Origin: Microvirga lenta | GTDB lineage: Bacteria > Pseudomonadota > Alphaproteobacteria > Rhizobiales > Beijerinckiaceae | Assembly (NCBI RefSeq): GCF_020532555.1 | Contig: NZ_JAJBBR010000001.1 | Span: forward strand, 124,001 to 188,000 | Reading direction: 5' to 3' | Length of the DNA stretch: 64,000 nucleotides | Shown here: one piece after another, positions 7,359-16,071 of the stretch | How the letters are laid out: every line of letters starts with the position of its first letter | Position numbering within the stretch: the stretch's first letter is position 1 | Translations under genes and position numbers: made by a program | Notes under the pieces: generated by a model | Database searches by the model: none | The model's input: only the letters and a program-made list of their open reading frames with translations | What the model was told of the DNA's origin: nothing

Positions 7359-7434
7359 TGGTGGGCCCGGCAGGACTCGAACCTGCAACCAGACCGTTAT
7401 GAGCGGCCGGCTCTAACCATTGAGCTACAGGCCC
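7359..7434 (-). tRNA. tRNA with CAT anticodon, probably tRNA-Ile2 (lysidine-modified)
   Basis: The minus strand folds as a full cloverleaf: acceptor GGGCCTG/CGGGCCC, D stem GCTC/GAGC, anticodon stem GGCCG/CGGTC with loop CTCATAA (anticodon complement at 7399-7401), T stem GCAGG/CCTGC and encoded CCA. The GGGCC acceptor and overall sequence resemble ileX-type tRNA-Ile2 more than elongator or initiator tRNA-Met, so the C34 would be changed to lysidine by TilS to read AUA. The 3' end faces the integrase and is the likely attachment site. Confidence 0.88.
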
Positions 7435-7774
7435 CGAAGGGATGTAAGATTATCGCATAATCGAAGGGGTCCCGTTCGTCACCCCTCGTCATGCGCCGTT
7501 CACGGTCGTTCGGACCCTGAACGGGCCCCGCAACCGGTTCATCCCATCGGAAGGGAATGGCCCGGAGGAGGTCCGAGCCCTTCATATCGCATCCTGCGTT
7601 CGAGGCAAGGTCGGACGGTCCCGGCCTCGCTCCCATTGGTGCCAAAGACCTCATCCACGGCCGAGCCCGGACCTCCCTCGCCCGGTTGCCGCCTGGCATG
7701 CCGGACGGAAAGGGCCATGCCTCCCATGTCGCCGGAATGCGCGGGGCCGAAGACGGCTCAAGCGAACCGCATCG
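7435..7774. other. Intergenic stretch without a supported gene
   Basis: Open frames here are GC-rich shadows with arginine/proline-rich translations and no ribosome-binding site or motif. The part nearest the tRNA must contain the tRNA promoter on the minus strand. I see no repeat or terminator of note. Confidence 0.5.
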
Positions 7775-7966
7775 CTAGTCGGTCTGGAGGCTCGCTGGCG
7801 AGACCGGCAGGCGCGGGGCCGGTCCCTGGTGCGGCGTGGAGGCGACGACGTCCGGTGATCCAAGCTTCGGAAAGATGGGTGCGGCGATAATGCCGGCTAT
7901 GAGGGCGAAGGCCGCTACGGTGAGCCCGATCCGCCAATACGTCGCCATCGAATCCTTACGCGTCAT
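7775..7966 (-). CDS. Small membrane-anchored protein (63 aa), hypothetical
   Basis: The product has a basic head, one strong hydrophobic span (about residues 10-32) and a proline-rich tail, like a small periplasm-facing anchored peptide. It lies downstream of the leftward lipoprotein/DUF305/cytochrome c cluster with a 275-bp gap. A second Met at residue 7 is an alternative start. No family is recognised; reality rests on composition. Confidence 0.4.
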   Translation of the reverse strand: MTRKDSMATYWRIGLTVAAFALIAGIIAAPIFPKLGSPDVVASTPHQGPAPRLPVSPASLQTD

Positions 7967-8241
7967 TCACCGTCCTCGCATGGTTGGAATCGACGCGGAT
8001 GATACCTGTTAATGGATTGACGGCCAAGCTCGCCCGAATGCGGGAGGCGCCGGCGGCCTGCCGATGGGCTGCGCGGCGAGGGGCTGATCGTCACGCGGGG
8101 GTGCCGAGATCAGGGTTCTGGACCGGGCCCGCCTTCAGGAGGCGGGCGAGTTCACTGCGGATTACCTGTTTCGCGGCTCGGGCCGTGAAGAAAGCCCTTC
8201 GCCGATCCGGGCGTAGCGAAAGGCCGATGCGGCAGCCCGAC

Positions 8242-8820
8242 CTATTGGCGGGACGATCTCACCGGCGGCGCGGCCCCGCAATCCATGTAGCCGCGATACC
8301 CGACCCTGAGGTTCTGTCCGATCTCGAACATCATGGTCGCCTCCCGGCGCCTCATGCCCTCGCGATCCTCGGCCTCGTCGTCGGCCGCGGGCGCCACGAC
8401 CACCCGGACCGGGTCGGCCGTCAGCAGAAGGCGACCCTCGGGCCCGGTGGCGTCGGCCGGTGCCGGGCTGAGGGGAACCAGGTTTCCGTTCAGCTTCATG
8501 ACCCCGCCCGAGGCCGTCCCATCCGGCTGCATGTTCATCGCCAGAACAGGTTTCCCCCCGCCCGTATATCGGAAATCGCAACGGGGACCGGCGCCCAGCG
8601 CCTTTTGGATTTCCGCATCGACCATCGTGGCGGGATCGATGGTCGGAATGTGCGCCCCGGACAGGGCTTCGCCAGCCGGCACGATCCGGGCGATCCCGGG
8701 CGCCCTGACGGGATCGACCACATCGTCCGGCGCGGCGCTTTCGCCGCATCCCGCGAGCAGGCCGATTGCGGCGGCCAGGGCCAGCCGCGCCGGACGGGCT
8801 TGTGAGGAAAGCGCCCGCAT
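8242..8820 (-). CDS. Uncharacterised lipoprotein of the cytochrome c / DUF305 cluster
   Basis: The 192-residue product has a signal peptide ending in the lipobox LLAGC at about residues 21-25, so it is probably lipid-anchored in the periplasm. The mature part includes an ATMVDAEIQKALG segment and beta-rich sequence with two Cys residues (GPRCDF, GYMDCG) that could form a disulfide. The start codon overlaps the DUF305 gene's stop (TGATG), so the genes are co-translated. Function is unknown; context points to copper or redox stress. Confidence 0.75.
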   Translation of the reverse strand: MRALSSQARPARLALAAAIGLLAGCGESAAPDDVVDPVRAPGIARIVPAGEALSGAHIPTIDPATMVDAEIQKALGAGPRCDFRYTGGGKPVLAMNMQPDGTASGGVMKLNGNLVPLSPAPADATGPEGRLLLTADPVRVVVAPAADDEAEDREGMRRREATMMFEIGQNLRVGYRGYMDCGAAPPVRSSRQ

Positions 8821-9275
8821 CAATCCCGCGCCTCCAGATCGTCGACCAGGTATCTCATCTCGGCGATCTCCCGCTCCTGCGCCTCGATGATCTCGTCCGC
8901 GAGCTTGCGGACGCGCGGATCGGAGATCTGCGCGCGCGTGCTCGTCATGATGGCGATGGAATGGTGCGGGATCATCGCCTTCATGTACTCGACGTCGTCC
9001 ACCGTGGCCTGACTGCGGACGAGCCAGAGGCTCAAGGCGAACACCACGATGGAGCCTCCGAAGATGGCGAGGTTGAGCGCCATCTTCTTGTACATGTCGA
9101 TCATGAAGGCGAGCATGATCACGGACATGGTCGCCCCCATGACGAGTGCCATCCAGGCGCGCGTCTCGCTCCAGAACACGTGCTCGGCGGCGTAGGTGTT
9201 CAGGTACATCAACCCGTACATCACGACGGTCGAGGTCGCGATCATCGCAGCGAAGCGCCAGTAGGACATACCCAT
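8820..9275 (-). CDS. DUF305 family membrane protein
   Basis: The 151-residue protein has three predicted membrane spans (about residues 6-26, 40-60 and 67-88) followed by a C-terminal DUF305 helix pair with the characteristic MIPHHSIAIMTS motif near residue 105. DUF305 proteins are often found with copper-handling genes, and the His/Met motif could bind metal. It lies 17 bp downstream of the cytochrome c gene and overlaps the lipoprotein gene. Confidence 0.85.
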   Translation of the reverse strand: MGMSYWRFAAMIATSTVVMYGLMYLNTYAAEHVFWSETRAWMALVMGATMSVIMLAFMIDMYKKMALNLAIFGGSIVVFALSLWLVRSQATVDDVEYMKAMIPHHSIAIMTSTRAQISDPRVRKLADEIIEAQEREIAEMRYLVDDLEARD

Positions 9276-9292
9276 GAGAAGCCTGCTCCAAG

Positions 9293-9961
9293 TCAGTGCG
9301 GATGCGCGCCGTGCGCGCCACCGGGCGCCGGGCTCTGCATCCCGCCGCCCTGCGCCGCACCGCCAGTCGCTCCGGTCGTTTGCGCTCCGCCGCCATGCCC
9401 GCCGCCATGCTGCGCGCTGCCGAGCTGCGCATAGCGCTCGGGCGTCATGGCCGGCAGTTGCTTGACGAAGGCGGCGATGTTCCAGATCGCCTGATCGTCA
9501 TGGGTCGGGCCGAAAGCCGGCATTCCCGACATCTTGACCCCGTGCCTGACGATCCAGAACACCTCCTGCGGCTCCCACTCGGCCGCCGCCTCGGTCAGGT
9601 GCGGCGGTCTCGGACGCATCCCGCTCGCCCATTCGGAGCGCTCGACGCCCGGCCCGGCATGGCAGTGCTGGCACATCGACTTGTAGGCTGTCGCTCCCGC
9701 CGCGATCATGTCCGGCGTGAAGTTGGCGGGCGCGACGACGTCGTCCGCCCGGCGCTCGACGGAATTGTGGAACGTGGTGTCGAAGGCCCAGCGCGTGAAC
9801 GAGGCATGCTCCTCCGTCGCGGCCACGTTGTAGGCGCCCGTATAGACGACCACCAGGCCGGCGATCCCGAGCAGCGCAAGGACGCCCAGGGCACCGGCAG
9901 CAATGCCGAGGCCAGTGCCCTTCCTGTGCCGGGCCGCGCCCGTCTTCTTCTCGTCCGCCAT
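9293..9961 (-). CDS. Membrane-anchored c-type cytochrome
   Basis: The 222-residue protein has an N-terminal span at about residues 19-40, then a single-haem cytochrome c domain with C97-Q-H-C100-H101 and a likely Met ligand in GVKMSGMPAFG. The C-terminus is a Gly/His-rich tail (HGGGHGGG... HGAHPH) that could bind metal. The ATG at 9961 is chosen because the region upstream is the regulatory interval. It is the first gene of the leftward cluster and divergent from the CsoR-like repressor. Confidence 0.85.
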   Translation of the reverse strand: MADEKKTGAARHRKGTGLGIAAGALGVLALLGIAGLVVVYTGAYNVAATEEHASFTRWAFDTTFHNSVERRADDVVAPANFTPDMIAAGATAYKSMCQHCHAGPGVERSEWASGMRPRPPHLTEAAAEWEPQEVFWIVRHGVKMSGMPAFGPTHDDQAIWNIAAFVKQLPAMTPERYAQLGSAQHGGGHGGGAQTTGATGGAAQGGGMQSPAPGGAHGAHPH

Positions 9962-10096
9962 CTTTCCGGTCGCCTCCACGTCAGGAAGGAGAACGGTGGT
10001 GCGGCGGGTCGAAAATCGAGAAGGCGTCCCCACCGGCGTCATCACCGCCTCCAGGCGCGTCGCGTCGCGCCGCGGTCTTGCCGTTGCCGGACCAAC

Positions 10097-10113
10097 ATAC
10101 CAGCAGGGGGTAT
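10097..10113. promoter_or_regulatory. CsoR-type operator between cytochrome c and csoR-like genes
   Basis: ATACC-N7-GGTAT with a central G5 tract (10106-10110) is an inverted repeat around a G/C tract, the layout of CsoR/RcnR-family operators. It lies in the 208-bp divergent interval and could control both directions. Operator function is inferred from pattern and position. Confidence 0.65.
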
Positions 10114-10169
10114 AGTTCCGGACCAATCGGCGGCTCACGCGTTGATGCGGAGGAGGTGGTTGGAACGCC

Positions 10170-10478
10170 ATGGCTGGTTCGGAGGAAGAGCACGGCGGCG
10201 TCGCCGTCGATCATGCACGTCAGCTTCCGCGCCTGCGCCGCGTCGAAGGCCAGGTGCGGGGCCTTCAGCAGATGATCCGGGACGAGCGCTACTGCGGCGA
10301 CGTGGCGGATCAGATCAACGCGGTCATCGCCGCGCTTCGGCGTGTGCAGGTGGACATGCTGCGCGATCACCTGCAGGCCTGCGTCGAGGCCAGCATGTCC
10401 GGAAAGATCGGCGCGAGTGAGCGCCAGCGTCTTCTGGACGAGATTGCCCGCCTGATGACCGGCCTTGGCCGTTCGTGA
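10170..10478 (+). CDS. csoR: CsoR-family copper-sensing repressor
   Basis: The 102-residue protein has the all-helical fold of the CsoR/RcnR/FrmR family: LPRLRRVEGQVRGLQQMI in the first helix, then Cys42, His67 and Cys71. The 25- and 4-residue spacings match the Cu(I) triad of CsoR (Cys-His-Cys) rather than the Ni or formaldehyde branches. Copper binding would release DNA. The divergent cluster and the operator-like repeat just upstream are the probable targets. The N-terminus is slightly longer than usual, so the start could be a few codons later. Confidence 0.88.
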   Translation: MAGSEEEHGGVAVDHARQLPRLRRVEGQVRGLQQMIRDERYCGDVADQINAVIAALRRVQVDMLRDHLQACVEASMSGKIGASERQRLLDEIARLMTGLGRS

Positions 10479-10572
10479 GCGGCCGCCCGGCGCAATACAA
10501 GCTGCGGCGGCGATTTTGGGAACTGCCCGCCCGACAGGCTGTTCAGTCCAGGAAGATGTTCGGAGAGCAGCC

Positions 10573-10812
10573 ATGGCGCTTGTTCACTATGAGATCGTCG
10601 AGCACGACGGCGGCTGGGCCTACAAGGTCGGGGACGTCTACTCGGAAGCGTTCCGGACGCACGATGACGCAAGGCGGGCCGCTGAGCGCGCCGCTGCCGA
10701 ACAGCAGGTCCCCGGTGAAACCGAGACCATCGCATACCAGGACGAAGACGGCCGCTGGCATGACGAGATTTCCCGCGGACAGGATCGGCCCGAAACGGAC
10801 GTCCAAGGATGA
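10573..10812 (+). CDS. DUF2188 family small protein
   Basis: The 79-residue product fits the DUF2188 pattern: HYEIVEHDGGWAYKVGDVYSEAFRTHDDA (quoted in part: VEHDGGWAYKVG), a helix of alternating Ala/Glu, and a final IAYQDEDGRWHDE strand. The ATG at 10573 is chosen because the family match begins there; upstream reading is unlike the family. Function unknown; these proteins often occur near stress genes. Confidence 0.75.
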   Translation: MALVHYEIVEHDGGWAYKVGDVYSEAFRTHDDARRAAERAAAEQQVPGETETIAYQDEDGRWHDEISRGQDRPETDVQG

Positions 10813-11009
10813 TCCGGCCGCCCTCGCCTGCCGGATCGAGCCCGCACTTCTTTTGCCGCGTGCGATGTCGCCACACTATCGAGCCTGTGGAATCGGGGGT
10901 ATAGAGTTCCTCGCCGTCGGCCCCGTCCGGCAGGCTTTGGTTTCATACCACCCAGCCATGAGCGCCCCAGCACTCCCGACTGAGTGCATCGCGCGCGAGA
11001 GGGCTGCCC

Positions 11010-11537
11010 ATGACGTCCGAGAACAGCCCCACCATCATCCTCCTCGTCGAGGATGAAGCATTGGTGCGGATGGTCGCTTCTGAGATCCTCGCCGAAGAGG
11101 GCGGATACAGGATCATCGAGGCCGTGAACGCGGACGAGGCTCTCTCCATCCTCGAAGCCCGGCACGACGTTCGCCTGGTCTGCACGGACGTGGACATGCC
11201 CGGTCCGCTGAACGGCTTCGCCCTGGCACGCATTGTCGATATGAGGCGGCCCGGCATCCGGGTGATCGTCACGTCAGGGTACAGGAGACCGGACTTAGGA
11301 GATCTGCCGAAGGGGATGCGGTTTCTCCCCAAGCCCTATCCACCGTCGGCCCTGATCGAGATGGTGCGCGAGCTGCTGGGCCCGGCGGAGCGATCCCGCA
11401 CCGCTCCGCCGCAGGTCTCCTCCGCCCCGGAGCATGGCTCTCCGGTCCTCCCAGGCGGCATCAAGATCGATCAGCTGCACACGGGCGTCGGCAACACGGG
11501 CGGTCTCGCACAGCCTCTTCCCGAGCCGGAAGAGTAG
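11010..11537 (+). CDS. Single-domain response-regulator receiver protein
   Basis: The 175-residue product is a CheY-like receiver domain (residues 8-125) with the acidic pocket Glu14/Asp15, phospho-acceptor Asp60 in VCTDVDMPG, a conserved Thr/Ser region at VTSGY and the switch Lys in LPKPY. A proline/serine-rich tail with no DNA-binding domain follows. Partner kinase and output are not in the window. Confidence 0.88.
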   Translation: MTSENSPTIILLVEDEALVRMVASEILAEEGGYRIIEAVNADEALSILEARHDVRLVCTDVDMPGPLNGFALARIVDMRRPGIRVIVTSGYRRPDLGDLPKGMRFLPKPYPPSALIEMVRELLGPAERSRTAPPQVSSAPEHGSPVLPGGIKIDQLHTGVGNTGGLAQPLPEPEE

Positions 11538-11563
11538 GACACGCCAGAGGCTCGTCAGCCCCG

Positions 11564-12238
11564 TCACAGCCAGGAGGCGATCCTCTCGAGAGGCTTCTTG
11601 ATCCCGCCGTGCCGCGGCACCGTGCAGTCCTCCGCCGGGTAGCCGACGACCAGGAGGATATAGGGCTTTTCCGTCTCGGGACGGTGACAGACCTCGTTGA
11701 GGAAGCCCATCGGGCTGGGAGTGTGGGTGAGCGTGACCAGGCCCGCTGCATGCAGGGAGGCGATCAGGAAGCCGGTCGCGATCCCCACGGATTCCGGCAC
11801 GTAGTAGTTCTTGATCCTGCGTCCGTCAGGCCCCTCGCTCGACCGCTGGCCGAAGATGGCGATCAGCACGGGAGCCGTCTCCAGGAACCCCTTGTGCTCG
11901 TCCGTGCCAAGCGGCGCCAGGGCGTCGAGCCACTCCTGCGGGGCACGGCCGTTGTAGAAGTCGCGCTCCTCGATCTCCGCCCCCTCCCGGATGCGCCGCT
12001 TGGTGTCCTGATCGGTGATGACGGTGAAGTGCCAGGGCTGGAGATTGGCGCCCGATGGCGCGGTGCCGGCGGCCAGGAGAGCGTATTCGATCACCTCCCG
12101 CGGCACCGGCCGGTCGGAGAAGTCCCGCACCGTCCTGCGCCGCCTGATGTCCTCGTAGAAGGCCTGCGCCCGGGCGATCATTTCCTCCGGCGGATAGGAG
12201 CGGTACGAATTCAGAGGCTCCAGGATCAGCTGTGACAT
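11564..12238 (-). CDS. Nitroreductase-family FMN oxidoreductase
   Basis: The product is a nitroreductase-fold flavoprotein of the BluB/iodotyrosine-deiodinase-like branch: [18 protein letters not shown] near residue 35, [10 protein letters not shown] near residue 62, and a C-terminal [10 protein letters not shown] segment. FMN binding is expected from the Arg/Ser-Gly-Asn motifs. I start at ATG 12238 because GGAG lies six bases upstream; an ATG four codons earlier overlaps that site. Substrate is not predictable. Confidence 0.85.
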   Translation of the reverse strand: MSQLILEPLNSYRSYPPEEMIARAQAFYEDIRRRRTVRDFSDRPVPREVIEYALLAAGTAPSGANLQPWHFTVITDQDTKRRIREGAEIEERDFYNGRAPQEWLDALAPLGTDEHKGFLETAPVLIAIFGQRSSEGPDGRRIKNYYVPESVGIATGFLIASLHAAGLVTLTHTPSPMGFLNEVCHRPETEKPYILLVVGYPAEDCTVPRHGGIKKPLERIASWL

Positions 12239-12250
12239 TCCGTTCTCCAT

Positions 12251-12578
12251 CGCGGGTTTGGCGCCGCCCGCTCCACTACGGCGCGCAGGCTAAGACCCCG
12301 AACCGCGATTGTGAATACGACCACAGCATAGGTTGCGGCGAGCAGGGCCAGCCGGCCCCTATCCTCGATCCGGCGTGAACGAAGCCCGGCACCGGTCGTT
12401 TCTCCAGAGGTGGAGCAGGGTGTCAGAGGTCACCCGCGGGTGCCGCGGTGCTCTTCGGGTGGCAGGGAGTCTCGAGACCTTGCCGTTCCCGGAGCGCCGC
12501 GCATCGGCTCCGGACCATGGCCCGAGGCCCGGCCCTTCATGGGTCAGGCCGACAACAGACGGATGGAAGACGGAAACG
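12251..12578. other. Divergent intergenic region without a supported gene
   Basis: The region separates the nitroreductase and DUF389 genes and must hold both promoters. The DUF389 frame is open through most of it, but the family match starts at 12579. No clear -35/-10 pair, repeat or terminator is visible. Confidence 0.45.
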
Positions 12579-13838
12579 ATGCGCCAGATGATCGTCACGG
12601 TTCCGCGCGGCTGCGGATCGCGCGTGCTCTCCATCGCCGGCAGGCACGGCGGAACCAACGTGGCGGCGATGGCGGCCGAGGCGGAGGGACGGCCCGTCGA
12701 TCTGGTGATCGTCCACACCTCCAACGCCAAGGTGGAAGGCCTGCTCGGGGAACTCGAGGGCATCCCGGACCTGTACATCACCCTTGCTCCCCAGGGAGTC
12801 ATCACGCTCAAGCCGCCCGCGAGCGAAGCGCCCGACCAGGCCACCGACATCGAGCCCCGCAGCCCGATCGAGGTGGTGCTGAGCGGCCTCCAGAGCGTCG
12901 GCTCGTGGAAGGGGTTTCTCAGCTACGCCGCAGCCGCGGGCATCGTGGTCTGGATCGGCCTGTTCACGGAGACCATCTATCTGCTGACCGCCGCGATGCT
13001 CATCGCGCCCTTCGCCGGTCCGGCCATGAACGCGGCTCTCGCGACGGCGCGCGGCGACGTCAAGCTCTTCGGCCGGTCCCTCGGCCGCTACTTCGCCGCG
13101 CTCGTCACCACCATCGCGATCACCTTCATCCTGAGCATGATCATGCAGCAGCAGATCGCCACCGGACTGATGATCGAGCGAAGCTTCCTGTCGTCCGTGG
13201 CGGTGCTGCTTCCGCTCTCCGCCGGTGCCGCTGGCGCCCTCAACCTGTGCCAGTCGGAGCGCAGCAGCCTCGTCAGCGGCGCGGCGACGGGAATGCTCGT
13301 GGCGGCCTCGCTCGCGCCTCCGGCAGGGCTCGTCGGCATGGGCGCGGCCATCGGCGAATGGGACATCGTCGGATCCGCCGCGTTCGTGCTCCTCCTGCAG
13401 ATCGTCGGCATCAACGTTTCCGGCGCCATCGTCTTTCGCCTCTACGGCATCTCGCCTCAGGGCGTCCGCTACAAGCGCGGCAGGAGCTGGTTCGGAATTC
13501 TGGCCTGGGCCGGCGCCCTGGTGGCGACCGTCGCCCTGGTGACGTGGCAGTTTTCCGAGGAGCCGAACCTGCTCCGCTCCTCCCAGGCCCAGCGCGCCAC
13601 GGCCGACGTGCGCCAGGTGGTGCAGGAGAGCGGCCTGGCCCAGCTGGTGCAGGCCAACGCGCAGTTCACCCGGGCCGACATCCCGGGCCAGAACACGATG
13701 CTGGTCACGCTCTACGTGCAGACCGACAACGGCGATGCCGCGAGGGTGCGCCAGGAACTGTCCGCCGCGGTGAAGCAGGTCCTCGCGGCGAAGTACGACG
13801 CCGTGCCCCTCGTGGACGTCACGGTGCTGGAGAAATGA
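12579..13838 (+). CDS. DUF389 membrane protein (TIGR00341-like)
   Basis: The 419-residue product has a cytosolic N-terminal ferredoxin-like domain (about 1-85), a DUF389 core with six or so hydrophobic spans (about 120-335, including FTETIYLLTAAMLIAPFAGP), and a C-terminal soluble domain after residue 340. The family is widespread and uncharacterised, with transport suspected. The start at 12579 follows from the conserved MRQMIVTVP opening. Confidence 0.82.
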   Translation: MRQMIVTVPRGCGSRVLSIAGRHGGTNVAAMAAEAEGRPVDLVIVHTSNAKVEGLLGELEGIPDLYITLAPQGVITLKPPASEAPDQATDIEPRSPIEVVLSGLQSVGSWKGFLSYAAAAGIVVWIGLFTETIYLLTAAMLIAPFAGPAMNAALATARGDVKLFGRSLGRYFAALVTTIAITFILSMIMQQQIATGLMIERSFLSSVAVLLPLSAGAAGALNLCQSERSSLVSGAATGMLVAASLAPPAGLVGMGAAIGEWDIVGSAAFVLLLQIVGINVSGAIVFRLYGISPQGVRYKRGRSWFGILAWAGALVATVALVTWQFSEEPNLLRSSQAQRATADVRQVVQESGLAQLVQANAQFTRADIPGQNTMLVTLYVQTDNGDAARVRQELSAAVKQVLAAKYDAVPLVDVTVLEK

Positions 13839-13933
13839 GCGGCATGCCGGAGCCCTCCCTTCGCGGCTGCTGAAGGCTGGCTCCGGCAATTCCGCATTGT
13901 GACCGGCTCCGGTTTCGGCTCAGACTGGCGGCC

Positions 13934-14695
13934 ATGTCGGATCCCGTCGCCCAGTTGCTGCCCGTGGCAGCCGTATTCCTCCTCGCGGGGCTCGTCAAAG
14001 GGGTCATCGGCCTCGGCCTTCCCACCGTCGCCATGGGCCTGCTCGGGCTCCTCATGAAGCCGGCGGAAGCCGCCGCGCTCCTGATCCTGCCTTCGCTGGC
14101 GACGAATCTCTGGCAGCTCTTCCAGGGCCCCCGCTTCGGCGAGCTCCTGCGGCGGCTCCGGGGCATGATGGCTGCGATCTTCATCGGCACCGTCGCGGCG
14201 TCCGGCATCGTCGCCGGCGGCGATTCCGCGCTCATCCGGGCGGGCCTCGGTGCCGCGCTCATCGTCTACGCGCTCTTCGGGATCACGAAGGTTTCGCTTC
14301 AGGTGCCGCAGGCATCCGAGAGATGGGCAGGTCCGGTGGTCGGCGCGACGACCGGCCTCATGACCGGCGCGACGGGCGTGTTCGTGATACCGGCCGTCCC
14401 CTATCTCGCCGGGCTGGGGCTCCAGCGCGACGTGCTGGTGCAGGCGTTGGGCCTGTCCTTCACCGTGTCGACGGTCGCGCTGGGCCTGGGCCTCGGCTGG
14501 AACGGAGCCCTGCCCGCCTCCGCCATGGGCGCCTCGCTGGGCGCCATCGCGCCGGCCCTCCTGGGCATGGCGGCCGGCGCATGGCTGCGCCACCGGGTCA
14601 GCCCGGCGGCGTTCCGGCGCTGGTTCTTCATCGGGCTCGGCGTTCTCGGCGGCGAGATCCTGTGGCGTGCCGTCTCGAATGGGGGCCTGCTCTGA
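13934..14695 (+). CDS. TauE/SafE-family sulfite/anion exporter-like permease
   Basis: The 253-residue protein has seven to eight predicted membrane spans and the TauE/SafE-type motif GLVKGVIGLGLPTVAMG (quoted in part: KGVIGLGLPTV) near the N-terminus plus a second, related GATTGLMTGATGVF repeat near residue 140, reflecting the internal duplication of the family. Members move sulfite, sulfoacetate or other small anions; the substrate here is unknown. It is convergent with the cyclase gene. Confidence 0.85.
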   Translation: MSDPVAQLLPVAAVFLLAGLVKGVIGLGLPTVAMGLLGLLMKPAEAAALLILPSLATNLWQLFQGPRFGELLRRLRGMMAAIFIGTVAASGIVAGGDSALIRAGLGAALIVYALFGITKVSLQVPQASERWAGPVVGATTGLMTGATGVFVIPAVPYLAGLGLQRDVLVQALGLSFTVSTVALGLGLGWNGALPASAMGASLGAIAPALLGMAAGAWLRHRVSPAAFRRWFFIGLGVLGGEILWRAVSNGGLL

Positions 14696-14719
14696 GCAGG
14701 CGGGGCGCCGGCACCCGCC

Positions 14720-15967
14720 TCAGGGCTTGAACACCTCGATCTTCTCCTCGAACCCGTCCACCGCGTGTGCGCCCAGGGGCGACGGGTTGCCCCAGAGGTG
14801 CTCGACGAAGGACTTGGACATGAGCAGGGGTTCGCCGAGCTGCTTGTTCAGCTCCGCGATGCGGCTCGCGAGATTCACGTCGCGCCCGATCACGGTGAAA
14901 TCCAGCCGCCGCCCCGAACCCACATTGCCGTAGGCCGCGTCGCCGTGGTGCAGGGCGATGCCGATGCCGATGGGCACCGGGAAGCGGCCCTCGTTGTTGG
15001 CCGTGTGGACGCGCCGGAGCGCCTTGGTGGCGGCCGACAGGGCCGCCTGCGCGGCGCCGCCCGTATCGTCGCCCTTGTCGCGGACGATGGCGAGCAGGCC
15101 GTCGCCGAGATATTTCAGCACCTCCCCGCCCTCGTCCTCGATGGGCGGCACGAGGCAGTCGAAATAGTCGTTCAGAAGCTCGACGGCGCTCTCCGGGCTC
15201 AGGGTGGAGGAGATGCGCGTGTACTCGCGCATGTCGGCGAACAGGATCGCCGAGCGGATCCGCGTGACCTGTCCGCGCAGGATCGCGCCGGAGAGAATGG
15301 CCCGGTGCGGATCGTCGCCCACATAGATGCGCAGGACCTCGTCGAGACGGTTGCTCGTGGCGCGCAGCTCGGTGACGAGGGCGAAGGACGGCATGACGAG
15401 ACGCAGGATCGTCAGCCCCCGTTCGCCGAAACCCTCCGGCGCCCGCGTGGCCAGGGACAGGGCGTTCTCGGCCCCGTTGATGAAGCGGATCGGAACCGTC
15501 ACGTAGTGGCGCAGGCCCGCCGCCTTCAGTTCCGGGATGATGGGGAAGAGATCGTCCGGCGCCTCCCGGAGATCGAGGAGGAGCCATTCTCCCGTGCGGT
15601 TCACATGGGCAAAGGGGCTGCTGCGGTAGACCTGGTCGCGGCGTTCCCCGTGCGGGAGATAGCGCATCACGGTCCCCTCCTCCGGCGTCCAGAACCGGCC
15701 GATGCCCGCATATTCGGAATGGAGCGTCTCGATGGCGGAGGCCGCGCGGTGGATGGGAAGGCCGAGGGCGATCAGGCGCTCGACGAAGCCGGTGAGCACC
15801 AGGTTCGGGTCCTCCATGCGCACCGCCGCCGTCACCAGCCAGTCCCGAAGGGCGATGACGCGGGAAAGCGTGTCGGAATCGAGGGTCCGGGCCAGGGCGA
15901 GCAGGTCCTGGGACAGGGGCGGCGGGTCGGATGGTGGCGTCATACGGCCAAGGTGGGTGGCGTCCAT
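14720..15967 (-). CDS. Class III adenylate/guanylate cyclase-domain protein
   Basis: The 415-residue protein has an N-terminal GAF-like region (about 20-215) and a C-terminal class III nucleotide cyclase domain (about 235-400). Metal-binding aspartates are visible in ILFADMREYT and in YLGDGLLAIV, and the transition-state Asn/Arg region in GRDVNLASRIAELN. It should make cAMP (or cGMP) in response to a signal sensed by the N-terminal part. An ATG eight codons downstream is an alternative start. Confidence 0.85.
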   Translation of the reverse strand: MDATHLGRMTPPSDPPPLSQDLLALARTLDSDTLSRVIALRDWLVTAAVRMEDPNLVLTGFVERLIALGLPIHRAASAIETLHSEYAGIGRFWTPEEGTVMRYLPHGERRDQVYRSSPFAHVNRTGEWLLLDLREAPDDLFPIIPELKAAGLRHYVTVPIRFINGAENALSLATRAPEGFGERGLTILRLVMPSFALVTELRATSNRLDEVLRIYVGDDPHRAILSGAILRGQVTRIRSAILFADMREYTRISSTLSPESAVELLNDYFDCLVPPIEDEGGEVLKYLGDGLLAIVRDKGDDTGGAAQAALSAATKALRRVHTANNEGRFPVPIGIGIALHHGDAAYGNVGSGRRLDFTVIGRDVNLASRIAELNKQLGEPLLMSKSFVEHLWGNPSPLGAHAVDGFEEKIEVFKP

Positions 15968-16071
15968 GATTCCTGCAAGCCAATGGAGAGTTCGCCGATG
16001 ATAAAAGCTGGCCGGCTTTTTGCGCGCCCGATAGCTTTGACAGAAGCTGTCCTGCCGACTAGAGCCAAACT

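Noticed and set aside
8242..9432. Long minus-strand frame of 396 residues covering the DUF305 region
   Set aside because: Only its last 192 codons, from ATG 8820, make sense as a lipoprotein; the upstream part is a frame shadow of the DUF305 gene.
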